From Streptomyces sp. NBC_00691 (GTDB lineage Bacteria > Actinomycetota > Actinomycetes > Streptomycetales > Streptomycetaceae): 64,000 nucleotides of DNA. Under the pieces are notes generated by a model. That model was not told where the DNA came from. It searched no databases and worked only from the letters and a program-made list of their open reading frames with translations. The stretch is from the NCBI RefSeq assembly GCF_036226665.1, contig NZ_CP109007.1, forward strand, positions 2,520,501 through 2,584,500, in the 5' to 3' direction. A program made the position numbers and the translations under genes. Positions within the stretch are counted from its first letter, which is position 1, and every line of letters starts with the position of its first letter. This document shows, piece after piece, positions 43,255 to 52,676 of this stretch.

Positions 43255-43375
43255 TACAGTGGGCGGGTCGTCATCATGCCCGTACGGGGGGAAGCCGGTG
43301 GAATTCCGGCACTGACCCGCAACCGTGAACGGCCCCCTCCGGGGAGTCGTGAGTCGGAATGCCCCGCCCGGGACG
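43255..43375 (+). ncRNA. Cobalamin (B12) riboswitch
   Basis: The conserved core CACTGACCCGCAACCGTGA (43310-43328), preceded by a GGGAAGCCGGTG-like segment and followed by GAGTCGGAATGCC, is the class I adenosylcobalamin aptamer. A P1 stem is visible: GGGCGGG (43261-43267) with CCCGCCC (43363-43369). The 85 bp between aptamer and start codon contain alternating GGCACC and GGTGCC words able to pair and hide AGGAG (43447-43451). Cobalamin should repress the downstream transport operon. Confidence 0.93.
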
Positions 43376-43459
43376 TGACCGCCGGCACCGTCGAGGAATA
43401 CGGAGCCGGAGCCTGGTGCCCCTGAGGCGTGCCGGTGCCCGGCCGCAGGAGAGGGCCCC

Positions 43460-44716
43460 ATGAACACCGTCCGCCGCGGCGCCACCGCGCTCGCAGCCGC
43501 CACCGTCCTGCTCGGAACCGGAGCGGCCGGGGTGGCCGGAGCGGCCACCACCGCCCCCTCCCCCACGCCCTCCGCCGTCACGGTCCCGGACGGTCTGTAC
43601 GGCACGAAGGACCCCACGTACGACGGCGTCTGGCGTCAGTCGCTCGCCTTCCTCGCCCAGCGCACCACCGGCTTCCAGCCCGCCGACAAGGCCGTGGACT
43701 GGCTGCTCGGCCAGCAGTGCGCGGACGGCTCGTTCAGCTCGTACCGCGCGGACACCACGACCGCCTGCGACGCGAAGACCCTGCGCGACACCAACGCCAC
43801 CGCGATCGCCGTGCAGGGGCTCCGCGCGGTCCGGAAGCAGTCGGCCTCCCCCGAGACGATCGACAAGGCCGTCAAGGCGAGCTCCGACTGGCTGCGCACC
43901 GTGCAGAACAAGGACGGCGGCTGGGGCTACAGCCCCGGCGGCCCCAGTGACGCCAACTCCACCTCGGTCGTCATCGGCGCGCTCGCCGCTTCGGGCCTGC
44001 GGCCCTCCCTGTTCACCTCCGCCGAGGGCCGCACGCCCTACGACGCCCTCCTCACCTTCGCGCTGCCCTGCTCGGACAAGGAGGGCCCGGGGGCCTTCGC
44101 CTACCAGCCCGACAAGGCCGGCAAGCTCGTCGCGAACGCCGACGCCACCGCCGCCGCCACCCTCGCGGGGCTCGGCAAGAGCGTCGTCGCCACCAAGGCC
44201 TCGCCCGACCAGTCGCCGGTCTGCAACGACCTGTCGAAGCCGACGGTCGAGCGGGCCGCGCTCAACGGCGCCTCCTACCTGGCGAAGACCCTCGCGAAGA
44301 CCGGTCACCTGACCCTGCCGCCGATGCCGGGCGCCACCGACACCACCGAGCAGCCCGACGTCGGCAACACCGCGGACGCCGTCGTCGCGCTCGCCGCCTC
44401 CGGCGCCACGAAGGAGGCGAAGCCCGCCGTGGAGTGGCTGGAGAAGAACTCCGCCGCCTGGGCGAAGGAGAGCGGCCCGGCCGCGTACGCGCAGCTGATC
44501 CTGGCCGCGCGGGCGACGGAGACGGACCCGCGCGAGTTCGGCTCGGCGGACCTGGTGGAGCAGCTCAACGCCACCGGCCCGGCACCGAAGACGCCGGACA
44601 CCTCGGCCTCCTCCACGAGCGAGGACGAGGGCGGCTTCGACATCTGGTGGATCATCGGCATCGGCATGGTCGTCGGCGTCGGCATCGGCTTCCTCGTGAG
44701 CGGCCGCAAGAAGTGA
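43460..44716 (+). CDS. Secreted, C-terminally anchored alpha/alpha-toroid protein (putative cobalamin capture)
   Basis: 418 residues. A Sec signal (residues 1-28) is followed by prenyltransferase-type helical repeats (VDWLLGQQCADGSFSSY, SSDWLRTVQNKDGGWGYSPGG, VEWLEKNSAAW), a Ser/Glu spacer and one C-terminal membrane helix (FDIWWIIGIGMVVGVGIGFLV) ending RKK. So it is extracellular and membrane-anchored. Alpha6/alpha6 barrels of this kind form the B12-binding alpha domain of human transcobalamin and intrinsic factor. It is the first gene behind the B12 riboswitch and is coupled (GTGA) to the next. Binding of cobalamin is inference from context. Confidence 0.82.
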   Translation: MNTVRRGATALAAATVLLGTGAAGVAGAATTAPSPTPSAVTVPDGLYGTKDPTYDGVWRQSLAFLAQRTTGFQPADKAVDWLLGQQCADGSFSSYRADTTTACDAKTLRDTNATAIAVQGLRAVRKQSASPETIDKAVKASSDWLRTVQNKDGGWGYSPGGPSDANSTSVVIGALAASGLRPSLFTSAEGRTPYDALLTFALPCSDKEGPGAFAYQPDKAGKLVANADATAAATLAGLGKSVVATKASPDQSPVCNDLSKPTVERAALNGASYLAKTLAKTGHLTLPPMPGATDTTEQPDVGNTADAVVALAASGATKEAKPAVEWLEKNSAAWAKESGPAAYAQLILAARATETDPREFGSADLVEQLNATGPAPKTPDTSASSTSEDEGGFDIWWIIGIGMVVGVGIGFLVSGRKK

Positions 44717-45429
44717 CCGCCGCGCGAGGAACCGGTCCGCGCGGGCGCGGCTCCCGGGCCGCGGGAGCCGCGGCCGGGGCACTGCTCACGCTCACCGCGG
44801 TCGTGGCCGCGGCGGCTCCCGCGCAGGCCGCCGGTTACCGCTACTGGTCGTTCTGGGAGAGCGACGGCGGGAAGCCGTGGGCGTACGCCACGCAGGGCCC
44901 GGCGACCGCCCGCCCCGCGGACGGCGACGCGATCGGCTTCCGCTTCGCGGTCAGCAACGGCACGAACGACACCTCCCGGCCCTCCGTCGCCCCCGACTTC
45001 ACGGGGATCTGCGGAGGGGTGGAGAAGAAGGACGGCACGAAGCGGGTCGCGGTCGTCGTCGACTTCGGCGGCCCGGCGGACGCGCCTCCCGGCGAGAACC
45101 CGCCGGAGCCGGTCAAGGCCGGCTGCGCGCAGGTCCGTGAGGACGCGACGGGCGCGGAGGCGCTCGCCGTGGTGGCGAAGCCGCTGCGGTACGACGGCGC
45201 GGCCATGCTCTGCGGGATCGCGGGCTACCCGGCGCGGGGCTGCGGCGAGCCGGTCGCGGAGACCGGGGAGACCGGCGGGGCCGCGAAGACCCCGGCGTCG
45301 GCGGCACCGAGCGCGTCGGCGAGCGCCGGCGAGGACGGCGGGGGCCCGTCGTTCGGCGTGCTCGCCGGCGGGGCGGCCGTGCTGGCCCTGGGCGGGGCGG
45401 CGATCTGGAAGGCCCGCCGGCGCGGATGA
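44713..45429 (+). CDS. Secreted, C-terminally anchored small protein (DUF4430-like?)
   Basis: 238 residues. A signal peptide (about 1-33) precedes a compact domain beginning GYRYWSFWESDGGKPWAYA and ending the first motif GDAIGFRF, then a Pro/Ala/Ser spacer, one membrane helix (FGVLAGGAAVLALGGAAIW) and KARRRG. Four cysteines suggest disulfides. The W-G-W ... GD-I-F rhythm recalls DUF4430, the beta domain of transcobalamins; I rate that as a hypothesis. The start is GTG at 44713, overlapping the upstream TGA. It is the second gene of the B12-regulated operon. Confidence 0.72.
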   Translation: MTAARGTGPRGRGSRAAGAAAGALLTLTAVVAAAAPAQAAGYRYWSFWESDGGKPWAYATQGPATARPADGDAIGFRFAVSNGTNDTSRPSVAPDFTGICGGVEKKDGTKRVAVVVDFGGPADAPPGENPPEPVKAGCAQVREDATGAEALAVVAKPLRYDGAAMLCGIAGYPARGCGEPVAETGETGGAAKTPASAAPSASASAGEDGGGPSFGVLAGGAAVLALGGAAIWKARRRG

Positions 45430-45457
45430 GCCCGGTACGCACGTCGGTGAGCCCGGC

Positions 45458-46582
45458 ATGAAGGTGAGTCACGTCCTGCGCGCCCCGGAGGCGAGCCGGT
45501 CCAACGCCCTGCACGCCGGAGCCTGGTGGGTGTGGGCGCTCGGCCTGGCCGTCGCCGCCTCCCGTACGACGAACCCGCTCCTCCTCGGCCTCCTCGTCGG
45601 GGTCGCCGGCTATGTCGTGGCGGCCCGGCGGACGGACGCCCCCTGGGCACGCTCGTACGGCGCGTTCGTGAGGCTCGGCCTGTTCGTCGTCTTCCTGCGG
45701 ATCGTCTTCTCGCTGCTGCTCGGCTCACCGATCCCGGGGACGCACCCGCTGTTCACGCTGCCCGAGGTGCCGCTGCCCGAGTGGGCGCAGGGGGTACGGA
45801 TCGGGGGCCGGGTGACGGCCGAACAGCTGGTGTTCGCGCTGTACGACGGCGCCAAGCTGGCGACCCTGCTGATCTGCGTGGGCGCGGCGAACTCGCTCGC
45901 CAACCCGGCGCGGCTGCTCAAGTCGCTGCCGGGCGCGCTGTACGAGGCCGGGGTCGCCGTCGTCGTGGCGATGACCTTCGCGCCGAACATGGTCGCGGAC
46001 GTGGTGCGGCTGCGTACCGCCCGCCGGCTGCGCGGCCGCCCCACGGGCGGGGTGCGGGCGGTGCTCCAGATCGGGCTGCCGGTCCTGGAGGGGGCCCTGG
46101 AGCGGTCGATCGCGGTCGCCGCGTCGATGGACGCGCGCGGGTACGGCCGGACGGCCCGGGTCCCGGCCTCGGTGCGCCGCACCACGAACGTCCTGACCCT
46201 GGGCGGACTGCTCGGGATCTGCGCCGGTTCGTACGGGCTCCTCGCGGCGGAGGGCGCGGGATACGGGCTGCCGCTGCTCGGCGCCGGACTGTTCGCGGCC
46301 ATGGCGGGGCTGCGGCTCGGCGGCCGCCGCACGGTCCGCACCCGCTACCGGCCGGACCACTGGGGTGTGCGTGCCTGGCTGGTCGCGGGGTCGGGGGTGG
46401 CGGTGGCGGTCCTGATGATCTGGGCGAACACGTACGCGCCGGAGGCCCTGCACCCCGGGGTCGTACCCCTGGAGGCGCCGGAGCTGCCGCTCTGGCCGGC
46501 GGTGTCGGTCCTGGTGGGCCTGGTGCCGGAGTTCGTCGCCCCCGTACCCGCGACAGCTCCCGCTCCGAAGGAGAAGGCGTGA
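45458..46582 (+). CDS. ECF transporter T component (CbiQ family)
   Basis: 374 residues with six to eight membrane helices. It carries the coupling-helix signatures of EcfT/CbiQ proteins: RLRTARRLRGR and the Ala-Arg-Gly motif in SMDARGYG. It transmits ATP hydrolysis to the substrate-binding S component. ATG 45458 lies 28 bp after the previous stop, with GGTGAG upstream. Its stop overlaps the following ATPase start (GTGA). An extended C-terminus with two more helices is present compared with the shortest CbiQ proteins. Confidence 0.9.
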   Translation: MKVSHVLRAPEASRSNALHAGAWWVWALGLAVAASRTTNPLLLGLLVGVAGYVVAARRTDAPWARSYGAFVRLGLFVVFLRIVFSLLLGSPIPGTHPLFTLPEVPLPEWAQGVRIGGRVTAEQLVFALYDGAKLATLLICVGAANSLANPARLLKSLPGALYEAGVAVVVAMTFAPNMVADVVRLRTARRLRGRPTGGVRAVLQIGLPVLEGALERSIAVAASMDARGYGRTARVPASVRRTTNVLTLGGLLGICAGSYGLLAAEGAGYGLPLLGAGLFAAMAGLRLGGRRTVRTRYRPDHWGVRAWLVAGSGVAVAVLMIWANTYAPEALHPGVVPLEAPELPLWPAVSVLVGLVPEFVAPVPATAPAPKEKA

Positions 46583-48279
46583 TCCGCTTCGAGAACGTCT
46601 CGGTGACCTACGAGAAGGACGCCGAGCCGACCCTGCGGGACGTCAGCCTGACCGTTCCCGAGGGTGAGCTCGTCCTGCTCGTCGGCCCCTCGGGCGTCGG
46701 GAAGTCGACCCTGCTCGGCGCGGTCTCCGGCCTCGTCCCCCACTTCACGGGCGGCACCCTGACCGGCCGGGTCACGGTCGACGGCCGGGACACCCGCACG
46801 CATCCGCCGCGCGAGCTGGCGGACCTGGTGGGCACGGTCGGCCAGGACCCGTCCGCGCACTTCGTCACCGACACGGTCGAGGACGAGCTGGCGTACGGCA
46901 TGGAGTCCCTGGGCCTCGCGCCGGGCGTCATGCGGCGCCGGGTCGAGGAGACCCTGGACCTGCTCGGCCTCGCGGAGCTCCGCGACCGCCCGATCGCGAC
47001 GCTCTCCGGCGGCCAGCGCCAGCGGGTCGCGATCGGCTCGGTCCTGACCCCTCACCCGAAGGTCCTGGTCCTGGACGAGCCGACGTCGGCGCTGGACCCG
47101 TCGGCGGCGGAGGACGTCCTGGCGGTCCTCCAGCGCCTGGTGCACGACCTGGGCACGACGGTCCTGCTCGCGGAGCACCGCCTGGAGCGGGTGGTGCAGT
47201 ACGCGGACCAGGTGCTGATGCTGCCCGAGGGCGTGATGGGCACCCCCGCCGAGATCATGGCGGTGTCACCGGTGCATCCGCCGGTGGTGGGCCTGGGGCG
47301 CCTGGCCGGCTGGGAACCGCTGCCGCTGACGGTGCGGGACGCGCGGCGCCGGGCGACGGACCTGAAGGCGCGGCTGGAGGGACGGGTCCCCGCGGAGCCG
47401 CGTCCGGCCCCGCCGGCCGTCGAGGCACGACGGTCCGGGGGCGGCGCCCCCGGTCACGGGAAGGGGCGGGCCGGCGGGATCGCCCTCTTCGCGCGACGCC
47501 GCACCGAACCCGCACCCGACCTCGCACCCACCCCCCTCGTCCTGACCGAACGCCTCGCCGTCCGCCGCGGCCGGGTCGAGGCCCTCCGGCGCGTCGACCT
47601 CCAGGTCGGGGCGGGCGAGACCCTCGCCCTCATGGGCCGCAACGGCGCAGGCAAATCCACCCTCCTCTCCACCCTCGTCGGCATGATCGCCCCGACCTCC
47701 GGCACCGTCCACGTCGCCGGCCGGACCCCGCACACCACCAGCCCCCGCGAGCTGATCCGCCGGGTCGGCCTGGTTCCGCAGGAGCCGCGGGACCTGCTGT
47801 ACGCGGACACCGTCGCCGCCGAGTGCGCGGCGGCCGACGGGGACGCGGGCGCCGCGCCCGGCACCTGCCGGGCCCTGGTGTCCGGGCTGCTGCCGGGCGT
47901 CGCGGACGACACCCATCCCCGCGACCTTTCCGAGGGGCAGCGGCTGGCACTCGCGCTGGCCGTCGTGCTGACGGGCCGCCCTCCCCTGCTCCTCCTCGAC
48001 GAGCCGACCCGCGGTCTGGACTACGCGGCGAAGGCCCGTCTGGTCGCCCATCTCCGGGGGCTCGCCGCCGAGGGGCACGCGATCGTGCTCGCGACGCACG
48101 ACGTGGAGCTGGCGGCCGAGCTGGCGCACCGGGTGGTGATCATCGCCGACGGCGAGGTGGTGGCGGACGGGCCGACGGCCGAGGTGGTCGTCTCCTCCCC
48201 CGCGTTCTCCCCGCAGGTGGCGAAGATCCTGGCCCCCCAGCCGTGGCTCACGGTCGAACAGGTGGAGGCGGCGCTGTGA
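46579..48279 (+). CDS. ECF transporter ATPase, fused double domain (CbiO-CbiO)
   Basis: 566 residues with two ABC domains. The first has Walker A GPSGVGKST (residues 36-44), Q-loop VGQDPSAHF, signature LSGGQRQRV and Walker B VLVLDEPTSALD. The second (from about residue 320) has Walker A GRNGAGKST (about 353-361), VPQEPRD, a modified signature LSEGQRLAL and LLLLDEPTRGLD. Domain 2 therefore has a degenerate signature, suggesting asymmetric ATP sites. Starts GTG 46579 and ends in GTGA overlap with the S component. Confidence 0.93.
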   Translation: MIRFENVSVTYEKDAEPTLRDVSLTVPEGELVLLVGPSGVGKSTLLGAVSGLVPHFTGGTLTGRVTVDGRDTRTHPPRELADLVGTVGQDPSAHFVTDTVEDELAYGMESLGLAPGVMRRRVEETLDLLGLAELRDRPIATLSGGQRQRVAIGSVLTPHPKVLVLDEPTSALDPSAAEDVLAVLQRLVHDLGTTVLLAEHRLERVVQYADQVLMLPEGVMGTPAEIMAVSPVHPPVVGLGRLAGWEPLPLTVRDARRRATDLKARLEGRVPAEPRPAPPAVEARRSGGGAPGHGKGRAGGIALFARRRTEPAPDLAPTPLVLTERLAVRRGRVEALRRVDLQVGAGETLALMGRNGAGKSTLLSTLVGMIAPTSGTVHVAGRTPHTTSPRELIRRVGLVPQEPRDLLYADTVAAECAAADGDAGAAPGTCRALVSGLLPGVADDTHPRDLSEGQRLALALAVVLTGRPPLLLLDEPTRGLDYAAKARLVAHLRGLAAEGHAIVLATHDVELAAELAHRVVIIADGEVVADGPTAEVVVSSPAFSPQVAKILAPQPWLTVEQVEAAL

Positions 48280-49148
48280 GCACGCGCCCGGCACGCCCGG
48301 TCCGGCTGGGGCCACGCTCCGTCACCGCCCTCGCCCTCGTCTCCCTCATCGGACTGTTCGCCTTCTGCTGGCCCCTCTTCGCGGACGCGGGCTCCGCCGT
48401 GACCTCGCACGCCGGGGACGCTCCATGGCTGTTCGCGGCACTGCTGCCGCTCCTCGTCGCGGTGGTCGTGGCGACGATCGCGGACTGCGGGATGGACGCG
48501 AAGGCGGTGGCGATGCTGGGCGTGCTGGCCGCCGTCGGCGCGGCCCTGCGGCCGCTGGGCGCGGGGACGGCCGGTCTGGAACCGATGTTCTTCCTGATGG
48601 TGCTGAGCGGCCGGGTCCTCGGGCCGGGCTTCGGTTTCGTGCTCGGCGCGGTCACGATGTTCGCGTCCGCCCTGCTCACGGGCGGGGTGGGGCCCTGGAT
48701 GCCGTTCCAGATGCTGTCGATGGGCTGGTTCACGATGGGCGCGGGGCTGCTGCCGGGCCCGAGCACGCTGCGGGGCCGCGGTGAGCTGCTGATGCTCTCG
48801 GCGTACGGGTTCGTGGCGGCGTTCGCGTACGGCACGATCATGAACTTGCAGGGCTGGGTGCTGCTCCAGGGCCTGAGCAGCGGGATCTCGTTCCAGCCGG
48901 GCGCCCCTCTGCAGGAGAACCTGGTCCGTTTCCTCGCCTATGTCACCGCGACGTCCCTCGGCTGGGACCTGGGACGGGCCGTTCTCACCGTCGTCCTCAC
49001 CCTCACCATCGGCCGGACGCTCCTGAAGGCGCTGCGGCGGGCGACGCGGCGGGCGAACTTCGAGGCCCAGGTCACATTCGAGGGTCCCGGGAGGCCCTCG
49101 GCGGGTGAGGCGCCCCACAGGACCTACGTCACGTACGACTCGGAATAG
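48276..49148 (+). CDS. ECF transporter S component, cobalamin type
   Basis: 290 residues with about six membrane helices, including the S-component-like block LEPMFFLMVLSGRVLGPGFGFVLGAVTMFASALLTGG (within residues 100-145). This is the substrate-specific subunit. The riboswitch upstream argues that the substrate is cobalamin or a precursor (cobinamide, cobalt corrinoid). The start is GTG at 48276, coupled to the ATPase gene. It is the last gene of the five-gene operon. A weak GGGCGG/CCGCCC hairpin follows at 49154-49177. Confidence 0.87.
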   Translation: MSTRPARPVRLGPRSVTALALVSLIGLFAFCWPLFADAGSAVTSHAGDAPWLFAALLPLLVAVVVATIADCGMDAKAVAMLGVLAAVGAALRPLGAGTAGLEPMFFLMVLSGRVLGPGFGFVLGAVTMFASALLTGGVGPWMPFQMLSMGWFTMGAGLLPGPSTLRGRGELLMLSAYGFVAAFAYGTIMNLQGWVLLQGLSSGISFQPGAPLQENLVRFLAYVTATSLGWDLGRAVLTVVLTLTIGRTLLKALRRATRRANFEAQVTFEGPGRPSAGEAPHRTYVTYDSE

Positions 49149-49153
49149 TAGTC

Positions 49154-49177
49154 GGGCGGTACCCGCCCAAACCGCCC
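49154..49177 (+). terminator. Possible terminator of the cobalamin operon
   Basis: GGGCGG ... CCGCCC inverted repeat right after the last stop codon, with an overlapping alternative GGGCGGTACCCGCCC pairing. The stem is short, so support is moderate. The following 250 bp up to the next start contain no other feature I can identify. Confidence 0.45.
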
Positions 49178-49434
49178 ACAGCAGGGCATGACCTGCGGAA
49201 ACACCCCACACCCAGCCCCGGGGCCTTCCCCCCGACGTCCGAACCTTCCTCGTACAGGGGGTCGTTGCGTCGGCGTTCCGGCCCTGCTTGTCTGGTGGAC
49301 GTCGCCAGGCAGCCGGTGCTCACCGCAGCACCTCGGACGGCCGGTTCCCCCCAGTTCCCGGGTTCCCCGGGCTCTGGTTCCGGCTTGCCGAAATCGCCTG
49401 ACGCAGCCCCCGTTCCCGAAGTTAGGCAGAAACC

Positions 49435-49836
49435 TTGATCCGCTCGATCACCACTCGTGTCGCCGCCCGCAAGAAGACCTTCGCCGCCTCCGCGGCCGTG
49501 CTGCTGAGCGCGTCGGGTGCGGTGCTCGGCACGACGGGCGCCGCCTCGGCCGCCAGCCCGCAGGACATCGCCCGGCAGATCGTTCCCGCCTCGCAGTACT
49601 CCTCCTTCAGCAAGATCGTCTCGCACGAGTCCGGCTGGAACCACAAGGCCACCAACTCCTCCAGCGGCGCCTACGGCCTCGTCCAGGCCCTCCCGGCCTC
49701 GAAGATGTCCTCCGCCGGTTCCGACTGGAAGACGAACCCCGCCACGCAGATCAAGTGGGGTCTCAACTACATGAACGAGCGCTACGGCTCCCCGAACGCC
49801 GCCTGGGCGTTCTGGCAGGCCAACGGCTGGTACTAA
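49435..49836 (+). CDS. Secreted lytic-transglycosylase-like protein (SLT fold, short)
   Basis: 133 residues. The signal peptide (about 1-39, cleaved near ASA-ASPQD) is followed by a short lysozyme-like domain: FSKIVSHESGWNHKAT with the catalytic Glu in HESGWN, SSSGAYGLVQALPASKM, and a final AWAFWQANGWY. It would cleave peptidoglycan glycan strands. The start appears to be TTG (49435) with AGG upstream; no ATG or GTG fits the signal peptide. A strong terminator follows. Confidence 0.88.
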   Translation: MIRSITTRVAARKKTFAASAAVLLSASGAVLGTTGAASAASPQDIARQIVPASQYSSFSKIVSHESGWNHKATNSSSGAYGLVQALPASKMSSAGSDWKTNPATQIKWGLNYMNERYGSPNAAWAFWQANGWY

Positions 49837-49865
49837 GAGTCACCGCCGCACCGCGCACACCCGCA

Positions 49866-49898
49866 AGGCCCCGCCTCCCGTCAGGGAGGGCGGGGCCT
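49866..49898. terminator. Hairpin terminator
   Basis: AGGCCCCGCCTCCC pairs with GGGAGGGCGGGGCCT (one extra G) around GTCA, between the transglycosylase and the convergent thiolase. Confidence 0.82.
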
Positions 49899-49942
49899 GC
49901 GGCGTTTCGGCGGCCTACAGCCGTCGGCGGACGATCACCCGG

Positions 49943-51175
<1,233 letters not shown>

Positions 51176-51183
51176 TCACGGGG

Positions 51184-51205
51184 GAACTAGTACGCGTTCT
51201 AGTTC
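51184..51205. promoter_or_regulatory. KstR-like operator in fadA5/cyp125 divergent promoter (site 1)
   Basis: Near-perfect 22-bp palindrome (20 of 22 positions symmetric). Its core TAGTACGCGTTCTA at 51188-51201 matches the KstR pattern with one mismatch (TAC for AAC). It lies about 65 bp upstream of the thiolase start. Confidence 0.75.
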
Positions 51206-51285
51206 TGAGTGCAGTCTTATGACTGCTACCGCGGGTACGCAAGGGTCCGGGAGGCAACACTTCCCGTTCTGACCCTTGCTACTTG

Positions 51286-51299
51286 TAGAACTCGTTACT
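51286..51299. promoter_or_regulatory. KstR-like operator in fadA5/cyp125 divergent promoter (site 2)
   Basis: TAGAACTCGTTACT matches the KstR pattern except for the last base. It lies about 75 bp upstream of the P450 start. Confidence 0.68.
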
Positions 51300-51316
51300 A
51301 ACTTTCCCGGCAACTC

Positions 51317-51331
51317 CTGACGGCCCATCAG
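51317..51331. promoter_or_regulatory. Degenerate copy of the CTGACGGTACGTCAG palindrome
   Basis: CTGACGGCCCATCAG, three differences from the exact copies at 13045 and 32986. It lies 42 bp upstream of the P450 start. Confidence 0.5.
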
Positions 51332-51372
51332 ATCCCCTCATCAGAATCCCTCAGATGCGGAGTGTGTTGCCG

Positions 51373-52620
51373 ATGCCCTGTCCCCATCTTCCCGAGGGGT
51401 TCGACGCCACCGACCCCGATCTGCTCCGCGACCGCGTCCCCTTCCCGGAGTTCACGCGGCTGCGGCAGACCGCACCCGTCTGGTGGTGCCCCCAGCCGCC
51501 CGGAGTCACCGGCTTCGCGGACGGCGGTTACTGGGCCGTCACGCGCCACGCGGACGTCAAGTACGTCTCCACGCATCCCGAGTTGTTCTCCTCCAACGAG
51601 AACACGGCCGTCATCCGCTTCAACGAGCACATCACCCGGGACCAGATCGAGGTCCAGAAGCTGATCATGCTCAACATGGACCCGCCCGAACACACCCGGG
51701 TCCGGCAGATCGTCCAGCGCGGCTTCACCCCGCGGGCGATCCGGAACCTGGAGACGGCGCTGCGCGACCGCGCCCACGCCATCGTCGACGAGGCCAGGCG
51801 CGCCGCGGAAGCCGACGGCACCTTCGACTTCGTCACCCGGGTCGCCGTCGAACTCCCCCTCCAGGCCATCGCCGAACTCATCGGCGTCCCCCAGGAGGAC
51901 CGTTCCCGGATCTTCGACTGGTCGAACAAGATGGTCGCCTACGACGACCCCGAGTACGCCATCACCGAGGAGATCGGCGCCGAGGCCGCCATGGAACTCA
52001 TCGGCTACTCGATGAACATGGCCGCCGCGCGCAAGGAGTGCCCCGCCGCCGACATCGTCAGCCAGCTGGTCGCCGCCGAGGGCGAGGGGAACCTCTCCTC
52101 CGACGAGTTCGGCTTCTTCGTGCTGCTGCTCGCCGTCGCCGGCAACGAGACCACCCGCAACGCCATCAGCCACGGCATGCACGCCTTCCTCACCCACCCC
52201 GACGAGTGGGAACTCTTCAAACGGGAACGGCCGGCGACCGCCGCCGAGGAGATCGTCCGCTGGGCGACCCCCGTCGTCTCCTTCCAGCGGACCGCCACCC
52301 AGGACACCGAGATCGGCGGGCAGAAGATCGCCAAGGGCGACCGCGTCGGCCTCTTCTACTCCTCGGCCAACAACGACCCCGAGGTCTTCACCGACCCCGA
52401 ACGCTTCGACATCACCCGCGATCCGAACCCGCACCTCGGATTCGGCGGCGGCGGGCCCCACTTCTGCCTGGGCAAGTCCCTCGCCATCAAGGAGATCGAG
52501 CTGATCTTCAACGCCGTCGCGGACGCCCTGCCCGACCTGACCCTCGTCGGCGAGCCGCGCCGGCTGCGGGCCGCCTGGCTGAACGGGGTGAAGGAACTCC
52601 GGGTCCGCGCCGGGGCCTGA
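51373..52620 (+). CDS. cyp125: Cytochrome P450, CYP125-like (sterol C26 monooxygenase)
   Basis: 415 residues. The I-helix AGNETTRN is at 256-263, the K-helix ExxR is Glu293-Arg296 (EIVR), and the heme ligand is Cys365 in FGGGGPHFCLG. Whole stretches (CPHLPEGFD, WSNKMV, EIVRWATPVVSFQRT) match M. tuberculosis CYP125, which hydroxylates cholesterol or cholestenone at C26/27 to start side-chain degradation. The ATG at 51373 is preferred because GGAG lies ten bases upstream; the ATG at 51355 is possible. It needs a ferredoxin; the nearest candidate is at 40307-40540. Confidence 0.92.
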   Translation: MPCPHLPEGFDATDPDLLRDRVPFPEFTRLRQTAPVWWCPQPPGVTGFADGGYWAVTRHADVKYVSTHPELFSSNENTAVIRFNEHITRDQIEVQKLIMLNMDPPEHTRVRQIVQRGFTPRAIRNLETALRDRAHAIVDEARRAAEADGTFDFVTRVAVELPLQAIAELIGVPQEDRSRIFDWSNKMVAYDDPEYAITEEIGAEAAMELIGYSMNMAAARKECPAADIVSQLVAAEGEGNLSSDEFGFFVLLLAVAGNETTRNAISHGMHAFLTHPDEWELFKRERPATAAEEIVRWATPVVSFQRTATQDTEIGGQKIAKGDRVGLFYSSANNDPEVFTDPERFDITRDPNPHLGFGGGGPHFCLGKSLAIKEIELIFNAVADALPDLTLVGEPRRLRAAWLNGVKELRVRAGA

Positions 52621-52676
52621 GCGCGCGGGGCGGGACGGGGCGGAACCGGAGGGTCATCCGCCACGTCCCACCCCGC

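Noticed and set aside
49178..49434. Possible c-di-AMP (ydaO-type) riboswitch before the lytic-transglycosylase-like gene
   Set aside because: Cell-wall hydrolase genes in Streptomyces often have this riboswitch, but I could not find its conserved segments here.
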